Part shown: positions 52,042 through 60,169 of the stretch, one piece after another | Numbering within the stretch: position 1 is the stretch's first letter | Layout: every line of letters starts with the position of its first letter | NCBI GenBank assembly: GCA_964203275.1 | Contig: CAXNMF010000001.1 | Location: 310,001 to 374,000 of the forward strand | Source: Ga0077527 sp945862135 | GTDB lineage: Bacteria; Pseudomonadota; Gammaproteobacteria; Burkholderiales; SG8-41 | Length of the DNA: 64,000 nucleotides | Direction: 5' to 3' | The notes under the pieces: model-generated | Told to the model about the DNA's origin: nothing | The model's input: only the letters and a program-made list of their open reading frames with translations | Database searches by the model: none | Program-made: the position numbers and the translations under genes

Positions 52042-52488
52042 TCAAAGCGGGTTTTTTTGCGGCGGCGTCTCAAACCAGGTGCGCAGGATTTCCGCGGCAG
52101 CTGCGGCATCGAGCATCGCGACCCTGCGGTCAGCCCGAGCGCCGCCTTCGCGCAGGGCAGCGTCCGCAGCGTGCGATGTCAGGCGTTCGTCGATGAACTC
52201 CACGGGAAGGTTGAAGCGACCATGCAGGCGCTGGCCAAAGCGCCGCGCCAGCCGCCCGGTTTCGTGGACGGTGCCGTCGTCGTGGCTGGCGACGCCCACC
52301 ACCAGCAGCACCGGCTGCCATTCGGCAAGTAGCGCGGCGATCCGGGCAAAACGGGCGTCGTTGGCTTCGACTGCGATGACCTCCAGCGCATGCGCGATGC
52401 CCAGGCTGATTTCACCGGTGGCGACACCGATCCGCTGTTCGCCGAAGTCGAACGCCAGCACTGCGCCCTGCGCCGGTCGCGGATTCAC
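52042..52488 (-). CDS. ruvX: Putative pre-16S rRNA nuclease YqgF/RuvX
   Basis: 148 residues from GTG 52488, which overlaps the stop of yqgE (GTGA); the frame is open further upstream, but that part is out-of-frame yqgE. It has the RNase H-like fold motifs VLAFDFGEQRIGVATGE (catalytic Asp), LLVVGVASHDDGTV, EFIDERLTSHAAD and the final ADRRVAMLDAAAAAEIL. It processes the 5' end of 16S rRNA. It sits in the conserved order yqgE-ruvX-pyrR-pyrB-pyrC'. Confidence 0.92.
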   Translation of the reverse strand: MNPRPAQGAVLAFDFGEQRIGVATGEISLGIAHALEVIAVEANDARFARIAALLAEWQPVLLVVGVASHDDGTVHETGRLARRFGQRLHGRFNLPVEFIDERLTSHAADAALREGGARADRRVAMLDAAAAAEILRTWFETPPQKNPL

Positions 52489-53045
52489 GCGTGGCCGGCC
52501 ACGTCCGAGAGATTGGCGTAATCGACGCCCAGCAGCTGCATCGCAGCCGGAAGCCGCTCCTCTGCCGGGAGGTCGAACAGGATGTCGTTTCGTGCCGGAA
52601 CGGTGAGCCAGGCGTTTTGTGCCAGCTCGTGTTCCAGTTGACCCGGCGCCCATCCGGCGTAACCCAGCGTCACCAGGATCTGCTCCGGTCCGTCACCGCG
52701 GGCGACAGCCTCAAGGATGTCCTTGGAGGTGGTCAGTCCTATGCTCTCGCCGACGGTCAGGGTTGATTGCCAGGTACCGACAGGACTGTGCAGCACAAAG
52801 CCGCGATCAACCTGCACCGGCCCGCCGAAATGCACGGGCACTCCCTTGAAACTGCCACGGCCCGGCAAAATTTTGACCTGCTCCAGCAATCCCTGAAGAT
52901 TCATGTCCGTAGGACGATTGACGACGATACCCAGTGCACCGTTTTCATTGTGTTCGCAGACCAGGGTCAGCGTACGCGTGAAGTGCGGATCAACCATGGC
53001 CGGCATGGCGATCAGAAAGTGCTGGGTGAGGTCTACGCTGGTCAT
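52485..53045 (-). CDS. yqgE: YqgE/AlgH family protein
   Basis: 186 residues from ATG 53045 (MTSVDLTQHFLIAMPAMVDP), the standard family N terminus. Further blocks: RTLTLVCEHNENGALGIVVN, VHFGGPVQVDRGFVLHSP and LGYAGWAPGQLEHELAQNAW. The function of YqgE is unknown; it is regularly found with ruvX. First gene of the pyrimidine cluster, divergent from phr. Confidence 0.93.
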   Translation of the reverse strand: MTSVDLTQHFLIAMPAMVDPHFTRTLTLVCEHNENGALGIVVNRPTDMNLQGLLEQVKILPGRGSFKGVPVHFGGPVQVDRGFVLHSPVGTWQSTLTVGESIGLTTSKDILEAVARGDGPEQILVTLGYAGWAPGQLEHELAQNAWLTVPARNDILFDLPAEERLPAAMQLLGVDYANLSDVAGHA

Positions 53046-53137
53046 AAGTCGATCTATTGTAAAGCCGGGGTGCGACAGCGACAATTGAAGTTCCATTACG
53101 CTGCCTGTCGCAGCATTCAACAATTACTGATTTCTCA

Positions 53138-54577
53138 ATGAGCCAGTTTGATGCCGCTCTGATGTGGTTCCGCCGCGATCTGCGCAGCGAGGATAACGCA
53201 GCGCTTTTTGCGGCGCTGAAAGACAGCCGGCGTGTTTATTGTGTCTTTGTCTATGACACTGAAATCCTTGAGGGTTTGCCAACGCGGAAGGACCGGCGCG
53301 TGGAATTCATCTGGCAGTCGGTGGCCGAACTCGGCGGCGCGCTGGAAAAGGCCGGCGGACAGTTGATCACATTGCACGGCCCGGCACGGACGCAGATTCC
53401 GCGATTGGCTGCGACACTCGGTGTGCAGGCCGTTTACGCGAACCACGATTACGAGCCGGCTGCTCTGGAGCGGGACCGGGCAGTTGCGCTGGCAATGCAG
53501 GATTCGGGCATTGCTTTGCTGACCCGCAAGGACCAGGTCATTTTTGAAAAGGACGAGGTGCTGACGCAGGGTGGCACTCCTTTCTCGGTATTCACGCCGT
53601 ACAAAAATGCCTGGCTGAAAAAGCTGGAACCGTTTTTTGTTAAAGCCTATCCCGTCGAGCGTTATGCGTCGCATCTCGCCAAAGCACCTGCGCAACAGCG
53701 CATGCTTGGTCTTGCCGACATCGGTTTCGAACCGACCAATCTGCAGGCGTTGGGCATCAGCGGCGGCGCGACCGCAGGGAAAAAACTGCTGAACGATTTT
53801 CTGCCGCGTATGGTGCGATATCGCGACAGTCGTGATTTTCCGGCGAAAAAAGGCCCGTCCTATCTTTCGGTACATCTGCGCTTCGGTACGGTGTCGATCC
53901 GCGCGCTGGCGCGCGCGGCCTGGCCCGGCGCCGGCGGTCCGTCCGGCGAAGGTCCCGCAACCTGGCTGTCGGAACTGGTGTGGCGCGACTTTTATTTCAT
54001 GATCCTGCACCATCACCCGCATGTGGTGTCTCGGGCATTCAAGCCGGCTTACGACGCCATCCGCTGGCCCAACGATGAAACGCTGTTCGCGGCATGGTGC
54101 GAGGGGCGTACCGGTTACCCGATTGTGGATGCCGCGATGCGCCAGCTCAACCAGACCGGTTACATGCACAACCGGCTGCGCATGATCGCGGCGTCGTTTC
54201 TAGTCAAGGATCTGCATGTCGACTGGCGCTGGGGCGAAAAATACTTTGCTGACCAGCTCAACGATTTTGATCTGGCGGCGAATAACGGCGGCTGGCAATG
54301 GGCTGCCTCCACCGGCTGCGATGCGCAACCTTATTTCCGCATTTTCAATCCGGTGTCGCAGTCGGAGCGCTTCGATGCCGAAGGTATATTCATTCGCCGT
54401 TATGTTCCGGAGCTTGCGGGCTGCGACAAACGCGCCATTCACGCGCCCTGGGAAATGACGCCGCTGGAGCAGCAGGGCGCCGGCGTGATCATCGGCAAGG
54501 ATTACCCAGCGCCGGTGGTCGAGCACGCTGCAGCGCGACTGCAGGCGCTCGAAATGTTCAAGGCCGTGAGGAGTTAA
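53138..54577 (+). CDS. phrB: Deoxyribodipyrimidine photolyase
   Basis: 479 residues of the class I CPD photolyase/cryptochrome family. The N-terminal antenna domain begins AALMWFRRDLRSEDNAAL. The FAD domain has YLSVHLRFGTVSIRAL, WLSELVWRDFYFMIL, TGYPIVDAAMRQLNQTGYMH, MIAASFLVKDLHVDWRWGE and WQWAASTGCDAQPYFRIFNP. It repairs UV-induced pyrimidine dimers using blue light. Divergent from yqgE and convergent with trkH, with a 6-base gap. Confidence 0.95.
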   Translation: MSQFDAALMWFRRDLRSEDNAALFAALKDSRRVYCVFVYDTEILEGLPTRKDRRVEFIWQSVAELGGALEKAGGQLITLHGPARTQIPRLAATLGVQAVYANHDYEPAALERDRAVALAMQDSGIALLTRKDQVIFEKDEVLTQGGTPFSVFTPYKNAWLKKLEPFFVKAYPVERYASHLAKAPAQQRMLGLADIGFEPTNLQALGISGGATAGKKLLNDFLPRMVRYRDSRDFPAKKGPSYLSVHLRFGTVSIRALARAAWPGAGGPSGEGPATWLSELVWRDFYFMILHHHPHVVSRAFKPAYDAIRWPNDETLFAAWCEGRTGYPIVDAAMRQLNQTGYMHNRLRMIAASFLVKDLHVDWRWGEKYFADQLNDFDLAANNGGWQWAASTGCDAQPYFRIFNPVSQSERFDAEGIFIRRYVPELAGCDKRAIHAPWEMTPLEQQGAGVIIGKDYPAPVVEHAAARLQALEMFKAVRS

Positions 54578-54583
54578 AGACGA

Positions 54584-56041
54584 TTATTTGCGCCAGAACA
54601 CCGGCGTAAACACGATCAGCACCGTGAACAGTTCCAGACGGCCGAGAAGCATCGCAAAGGTGCAAACCCAGGTTTGGAAATCGGACAGCACGGCATAGGT
54701 GGTCGCCGGGCCGACCTTGTGCAGTCCCGGGCCGGTATTGTTGATGCTGGCGACGATGGCGCTGAACGATGTCAGATCATCCAGTCCGCTGGCCATCATT
54801 ATCAGTGTCATCGTGACGATGCTGGCGATGTAGATGAACAGGAAGGCCAGCACTGAAAAAATGATCTTGTTTTCCATGACCTGCCCGCCGAGTTTCGCTG
54901 GCACGGCGGCAGTGGGGTGCAGGAGCTTTACGAATTCGCGATAGACCTGGATATACAACAGTTGCGCGCGGATCATCTTGATGCCGCCGCCGGTCGAGCC
55001 CGAGCAGGAAGCGAAGCTGCACAGGAACAGCATCCACATTGGCGCGAATATCGGCCACAGGTTGTAATCGGTGCTGGCGTAACCGGTGGTGGACGCGATT
55101 GATACCACGTTGAAGCTGGCATACCGAAGAGACGACAGGAAGTCCGGGTAGATGCCCATCCAGTCCAGATAAAAGGCGATGCCGACGCAACTGCCCAGTA
55201 TGATGCCCATGCACCAGGCCAGTTCAGGATCGGCACGATAAGGTGCACTGCTTTTTGAACGCAAAGCGAGGAAGTGCGTACCGAAGTTGATGCTGGCAAT
55301 CAGCATGAATACGATGGCGACGGTTTCGATTACGGGTGAATCCCAGTAACCAAAGCTAGCGTCATGGCTGGAGAATCCACCCAACCCCATGGTCGAAAAC
55401 ATATGTATCACGGCATCAAACCAGGACATTCCCGCAAGGGAGTAAGCGACCGCGCAGGCGACTGAAATGATTGCGTAGACTATCCAGAGGCCCTTCGCCG
55501 TTTCGGTGATGCGCGGCGTCATCTTGGCATCTTTCATCGGGCCCGGTGTCTCTGCCTTGAAAATCTGCCGGCCGCCGATGCCCAGCAAGGGCAGGATGGC
55601 CACGGCCAGCACGATCAGGCCCATGCCGCCCAGCCACACCAGCAGGCAGCGCCAGAAATTGAGCGACGGCGCGAGAAGATCCAGTTCAGAAAGTACGGTT
55701 GAGCCCGTGGTGGTCAGGCCCGACATGGTTTCAAAGTAGGCGTCGGTGAATGTCAGCCCGGGAATTGCCAGCAACAGCGGCAGCGTGGCGAAAGCTGCGC
55801 CGCCGCACCAGGCCAGCACCACCAGCAGGATGCCGTCGCGCGGCGTCAGGTCGCGCTTGTTGTGGTGGGTGCCCAGCCACATCGCGAAACCGACGGCAAA
55901 ATTGACAATCATCGAAATGACAAACGCCTGGGCGGCGCCGTCGTCATGGCCCAACGATACGCCCAGCGGCAGCAGATGCGACAGGCTCATCACCATCGCG
56001 ATCAGCCCGAGGTGCGGGAAAACCGTCAGCAGCGCGGTCAC
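54584..56041 (-). CDS. trkH: Potassium uptake channel subunit TrkH
   Basis: 485 residues, multi-pass membrane protein. The selectivity-filter segments are visible in the four repeats: FETMSGLTTTGSTVL, FSTMGLGGFSSHDASFGY, SIASTTGYASTDYNLW and SINNTGPGLHKVG. The middle has SCSGSTGGGIKMIRAQLLYI. It forms the K+ channel gated by TrkA. It starts with GTG overlapping the trkA stop (GTGA), so it is co-translated with trkA. Confidence 0.95.
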   Translation of the reverse strand: MTALLTVFPHLGLIAMVMSLSHLLPLGVSLGHDDGAAQAFVISMIVNFAVGFAMWLGTHHNKRDLTPRDGILLVVLAWCGGAAFATLPLLLAIPGLTFTDAYFETMSGLTTTGSTVLSELDLLAPSLNFWRCLLVWLGGMGLIVLAVAILPLLGIGGRQIFKAETPGPMKDAKMTPRITETAKGLWIVYAIISVACAVAYSLAGMSWFDAVIHMFSTMGLGGFSSHDASFGYWDSPVIETVAIVFMLIASINFGTHFLALRSKSSAPYRADPELAWCMGIILGSCVGIAFYLDWMGIYPDFLSSLRYASFNVVSIASTTGYASTDYNLWPIFAPMWMLFLCSFASCSGSTGGGIKMIRAQLLYIQVYREFVKLLHPTAAVPAKLGGQVMENKIIFSVLAFLFIYIASIVTMTLIMMASGLDDLTSFSAIVASINNTGPGLHKVGPATTYAVLSDFQTWVCTFAMLLGRLELFTVLIVFTPVFWRK

Positions 56042-57450
56042 ACGAAGCCCACGCTGACCTGGAACAGCCGCTCCACCTTGGACACCGTTCGCTTATCGAC
56101 GACGAAAACAACAACGTGATCATCGGGTTCGATCACTGTATCGTGATGGGCAATCAAAACCTGATGTTCACGCGCATTCTTGCCGTCAGGGCCGGAGCGT
56201 TCGTGGGTGCGTACGATCGCTCCTATGGTTGCCCCTTTCGGCAGTTCGATTTCTTCGATGCGGCGACCGACCACCTTGGAGGATTTTGAGTCGCCATGGG
56301 CAACCAGTTCCAGTGCTTCCGCTGCACCTCGACGCAGGCTGTGCACGGCCACGCAGTCGCCCTGGCGTACATGCGCGAGCAGGGTGCCGATGGTGGCCTG
56401 CGCCGGAGAAATTGCGATATCGATCTGTCCGGCCTGCACCAGGTTGACATATGAGCCGCGGTTGATCAGCGCCACCACGCGGCGCGCGCCCATGCGTTTG
56501 GCGAGCAGCGATGACATGATGTTGTTTTCGTCGTCGTTGGTCAGCGCACAAAAGACATCCATGTCGCCGATGTTCTCGGTCTGCAGAAGTTCTTCGTCGG
56601 TGACGTCCCCGACCAGCACCAGTGTCTTATCAAGGCTCGCCGCAAGATTTTCGGCGCCGCGTTTGTTGAATTCGATGATCTTGACTTCATAACGGTCCTC
56701 GATGGCTTTGGCCAGCCGCCGTCCGATGTTGCCGCCGCCTCCGATCATCACGCGCTTCACCGGACGGTCCATACGCCGCAGTTCACGCATTACGCCGCGG
56801 ATGTGCTCAGTGGCGGCAATGAAGAATACTTCATCGCCGACTTCGATCACGGTTGTCGCATCGGGAATGATCGGGCTGTCCTGGCGGAAAATCGCTGCAA
56901 CGCGGGTATCGAGATTGGGCAGGTGCTTGCGGATGGTCTGCAATTCCTTGCCGACCAGCGGACCGCCGTGAAAGGCGCGCACCGCCACCAGGCTGACGCG
57001 GCCTTCGGCGAACTCCAGCACCTGCAGGGACTCCGGGAACTCGATCAGCTTGGCGATGTAATCGGTCAGCACCTGTTCGGGACAGATCACGGTGTCGACC
57101 GCGAAATTTTCCTGCGTGAACATTTCCGGGTGCGACAGGTAGTCTGCGGCGCGGATCCGGGCAATCTTGGTCGGAATGTTGAACATCGTTGCGGCGAGTT
57201 TGCAGGCAACGAGATTGGTTTCATCGCTCTGCGTAACGGCAAGAATCATGTCGGCGTCGCGCGCGCCGGCACGCTCCAGGATTTCCGGATGCCCGGCGTT
57301 GCCGATGACGGTGCGCAGATCCAGACGATCCTGCAGTTTGCGCAATCGTGCGGCGTCGGTATCGACGACCGTAATGTCATTGGCCTCGGATACCAGATTC
57401 TCGGCTACGGAACTGCCGACCTGACCGGCTCCCAGGATGACGATGCGCAA
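56038..57450 (-). CDS. trkA: Trk system regulatory subunit TrkA
   Basis: About 470 residues from TTG 57450 (LRIVILGAGQVGSSVAENLV), with GGGGAG six bases upstream. An in-frame start further upstream (57531) adds residues not typical of the family. Two RCK modules: each has a Rossmann NAD(H)-binding part (ILGAGQVGSS; MIGGGGNIGRRLAKAI) and a C-terminal TrkA-C part (GKELQTIRKHLPN; RTHERSGPDGKN). It senses nucleotides and gates TrkH for potassium uptake. Confidence 0.95.
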   Translation of the reverse strand: MRIVILGAGQVGSSVAENLVSEANDITVVDTDAARLRKLQDRLDLRTVIGNAGHPEILERAGARDADMILAVTQSDETNLVACKLAATMFNIPTKIARIRAADYLSHPEMFTQENFAVDTVICPEQVLTDYIAKLIEFPESLQVLEFAEGRVSLVAVRAFHGGPLVGKELQTIRKHLPNLDTRVAAIFRQDSPIIPDATTVIEVGDEVFFIAATEHIRGVMRELRRMDRPVKRVMIGGGGNIGRRLAKAIEDRYEVKIIEFNKRGAENLAASLDKTLVLVGDVTDEELLQTENIGDMDVFCALTNDDENNIMSSLLAKRMGARRVVALINRGSYVNLVQAGQIDIAISPAQATIGTLLAHVRQGDCVAVHSLRRGAAEALELVAHGDSKSSKVVGRRIEEIELPKGATIGAIVRTHERSGPDGKNAREHQVLIAHHDTVIEPDDHVVVFVVDKRTVSKVERLFQVSVGFV

Positions 57451-57602
57451 AGCGGACTCCCCAAGCGGATGGTTCGCGGCACGAAAGCGCCGCACATCAC
57501 CCGGAAAAAGAGCGCAATTGTATACCTGCACCCACTCCGGGAATACCGCAAGTCGAGCCCGGCTGTGGCATAATCGTAGCTTGGAAAAGATTCGCTAACC
57601 CA

Positions 57603-58331
57603 TTGACTAGAATATACTTTCCAGGCTCGATCCCGGATCACGGCTTGTGCGAACTGCCATCAGCCAAGGCGCACCACGTGGCCCATGTGTTGCGGCTTGC
57701 CGTGGGTGATGCGGTGACGCTGTTCGACGGCCAGGGCGCTGCGTATGACGCTGCCATCAGCAAATGCGTGCGCGGCGAGGTCAGCGTGCAGGTATTCAAC
57801 CGTCGCGATGAAGATCGCGAATCGCCGCTGCAGGTGACACTGGCGCAGGCGGTATCCAGCGGCGAGCGGATGGACTACACGATCCAGAAAGCGGTTGAAT
57901 TGGGTATTTCCGCAATTCAGCCGCTGATGACAGAGCGCTGCGTGGTCCGGCTGTCGGGTGAACGTGCCGCGAAACGCTTGGCGCACTGGCAGTCGGTAGT
58001 TGCGGCGGCCTGCGAGCAATGCGGCCGCAATCGTGTCCCCGAAGTCAGGCCCCTTCTGTCGCTCCGGGAGTGGCTGGATGCGACCGCCGGCGTGGACGGG
58101 ATACGCCTGCTGCTGGCGCCGAGCGGCTCGGTGGTCTTGAGTGAACTGCCACGTCCGTCAGCGATGGTGACGGTCCTGGCCGGGCCTGAGGGCGGATTTT
58201 CCGCCACCGAGTCCGCTGATGCGGGGCGCTTCGGGTTCAAGCCGCTGCGTCTTGGCCCGCGGGTGTTACGTACCGAAACCGCAGCGGTGGCGCTGCTTGC
58301 GGCCATGCAGGCGTTGTGGGGTGATTTTTAA
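57603..58331 (+). CDS. rsmE: 16S rRNA (uracil-1498-N3)-methyltransferase
   Basis: 242 residues with the RsmE layout. The N-terminal PUA-like part (TRIYFPGSIPDHGLCELPSA, HHVAHVLRLAVGDAVTLFDG) is followed by the SPOUT domain: VQKAVELG-like block TIQKAVELGISAIQPLMTER, VLAGPEGGFSATE and PLRLGPRVLRTETAAVALLA, the SAM-binding knot. The likely start is TTG 57603, since no ATG or GTG lies near. It methylates U1498 in 16S rRNA. Confidence 0.93.
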   Translation: MTRIYFPGSIPDHGLCELPSAKAHHVAHVLRLAVGDAVTLFDGQGAAYDAAISKCVRGEVSVQVFNRRDEDRESPLQVTLAQAVSSGERMDYTIQKAVELGISAIQPLMTERCVVRLSGERAAKRLAHWQSVVAAACEQCGRNRVPEVRPLLSLREWLDATAGVDGIRLLLAPSGSVVLSELPRPSAMVTVLAGPEGGFSATESADAGRFGFKPLRLGPRVLRTETAAVALLAAMQALWGDF

Positions 58332-58391
58332 TGGCCGGCTTTGCGCCTGCCGGGAAACCGCATACCATCAATTTCAACGTGCAGAACTGAA

Positions 58392-59804
58392 TTGAAAAAG
58401 CCGCAAGGGGAGACTTCAATTTCCACCCAGAAAAAACAGACGCAGGCCCGGCAGGAGGCCGAAAAACAGCGTGTTGCCGCGCGTCCGCGATTGTCGGCGC
58501 AGGATCGCTTTATCGACTGGTTCCAGTCGGTTGCACCGTACATTCATGCTTTCCGCGGCAAGGTTTTTGTGATCGCATTTGGCGGGGAGGTGGTTGCAGA
58601 TGGGCGCTTTTTCCATCTGACACATGACCTGAATCTGCTGGCGGCGCTGGGCGTCAAGCTGGTGCTGGTGCATGGTTCACGGCCGCAGATCGAGGAAAAA
58701 CTCAAGGCTCAGAAAATCCGCAGCCGTTTTGCGGGCAAGCTGCGCATTACCGATGCGCCGGCGCTGGAAGCAGCGATGGAAGTGGCCGGCAAACTGCGGG
58801 TGCAGATTGAGGCGCTGCTGTCGATGGGCTTGCCCAATTCGCCGATGGCTGGCGCGCATATCCGCGTGGCTGGCGGCAATTTTGTGACGGCACGGCCGAT
58901 TGGCGTGGTTGATGGCGTCGATCTGATGCATACCGGTGAAGTTCGCAAGATTGATGCCGTGGCGATAGAGCGTCGCCTGAAAGATGATGATCTGGTGGTG
59001 TTGCCGCCGTTGGGTTATTCGCCCACGGGTGAGGTGTTCAACCTGGCCATGGGTGATGTCGCTGCGGCGACTGCGGTGGCGCTAAAGGCCGACAAGCTGA
59101 TTTTTCTGATGGAATCAACCGGAGTGGCGGGCAGTCGCGGTGAACTGTTGCGTGAATTGACCGTACGCGAAGCCCAGAGTCTGCTGTCCCGGGGGCGCGT
59201 TCAGTCCGAAGAAATGCAAAGTTATCTGCCGGCGGCAGTACGCGCCTGTGAGCAGGGTGTCGGGCGCGCGCACCTGATTTCCGGGCATCTCGACGACAGT
59301 CTGCTGTTGGAATTGTTTACGCACAAAGGCGTGGGTACACTGTTGACGCCGGACCCGATCGAAACGCTGCGTCACGCCAAGATTGACGATATCGGCGGCA
59401 TTCTGGGGCTGCTGGAGCCGCTTGAGGCTGACGGCATTCTGGTCAAGCGCAGCCGCGATCTGCTGGAGATGGAAATCGACCGTTTCTGGGTGCTGGAGCA
59501 CGATCGCATGATCATTGGCTGTGCAGCCCTGTATCCGTTTTCGGATGAGCGTGCGGGCGAACTCGCCGGCCTCGCCGTACATCCGGATTTTCGCGGCCGT
59601 GGCGCCGGAGAGCGCTTGATGTCTGCGGTAGAAAAGCGGGCACGGGGCCTGCGCCTGAAGCACTTGTTTGTGTTGACGACCCGCACTGAACACTGGTTTG
59701 TCGAGCGCGGTTTTGTCGAGACCGATATCAGTGCATTGCCGCAGAAAAAGCAGGAACTTTATAACTACCGGCGGCGTTCGGTGGTGCTGACCAAACGGCT
59801 TTGA
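58392..59804 (+). CDS. argA: Amino-acid N-acetyltransferase (N-acetylglutamate synthase)
   Basis: About 470 residues from TTG 58392; the start is uncertain. An N-terminal amino-acid kinase-like domain (FVIAFGGEVVADGRF, LGVKLVLVHGSRPQIEEKL, DDLVVLPPLGYSPTGEVFNL) is followed by a GNAT domain (LEMEIDRFWVLEHDRMIIGC, LAVHPDFRGRGAGERLM, LKHLFVLTTRTEHWFVERGF). It catalyses the first step of arginine synthesis and is normally feedback-inhibited by arginine. A strong GGGGAG lies at 58407-58412, but the codon at the right distance is ATT (58419), not a common start. Confidence 0.93.
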   Translation: MKKPQGETSISTQKKQTQARQEAEKQRVAARPRLSAQDRFIDWFQSVAPYIHAFRGKVFVIAFGGEVVADGRFFHLTHDLNLLAALGVKLVLVHGSRPQIEEKLKAQKIRSRFAGKLRITDAPALEAAMEVAGKLRVQIEALLSMGLPNSPMAGAHIRVAGGNFVTARPIGVVDGVDLMHTGEVRKIDAVAIERRLKDDDLVVLPPLGYSPTGEVFNLAMGDVAAATAVALKADKLIFLMESTGVAGSRGELLRELTVREAQSLLSRGRVQSEEMQSYLPAAVRACEQGVGRAHLISGHLDDSLLLELFTHKGVGTLLTPDPIETLRHAKIDDIGGILGLLEPLEADGILVKRSRDLLEMEIDRFWVLEHDRMIIGCAALYPFSDERAGELAGLAVHPDFRGRGAGERLMSAVEKRARGLRLKHLFVLTTRTEHWFVERGFVETDISALPQKKQELYNYRRRSVVLTKRL

Positions 59805-59869
59805 ACCGGCTCCACCCTGATTTATCGCAACAAATCCGTAACATTAAAGATTTATGATGGGAGCGTAAG

Positions 59870-60142
59870 ATGGCGCGTCAAGTGATGTGTGTGAAACTGA
59901 AACGGGAAGCCGAGGGGCTGGATTTTCCGACCTATCCTGGCGAGCTGGGACGGCGCATATTCGAGAACGTGTCGAAAGAAGCGTGGAAAAACTGGCTTGA
60001 GCAGCAAAAAATGCTGGTCAATGAAAACCGCCTGAATCTGGCAGACAAGAAAGCCCGTGATTATCTTGCACAACAGATGGAACGGCACTTCTTCGGTGAA
60101 GGTGCCGACAGCGTGGCGGGCTACGTGCCGCCCAAATCCTGA
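59870..60142 (+). CDS. yggX: Fe(II)-trafficking / oxidative damage protection protein YggX
   Basis: 90 residues, full length. It begins MARQVMCVKLKREAEGLDFP and continues YPGELGRRIFENVSKEAWKN, WLEQQKMLVNENRLN and ADKKARDYL, all typical of YggX. The Cys at position 7 is the conserved one. It protects iron-sulfur proteins from oxidation and links to DNA repair (mutY partner elsewhere). It follows argA by 65 bases, a common betaproteobacterial pair. Confidence 0.96.
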   Translation: MARQVMCVKLKREAEGLDFPTYPGELGRRIFENVSKEAWKNWLEQQKMLVNENRLNLADKKARDYLAQQMERHFFGEGADSVAGYVPPKS

Positions 60143-60169
60143 CGGGTTCTGCTGCAGGAGGCGCGTCAA

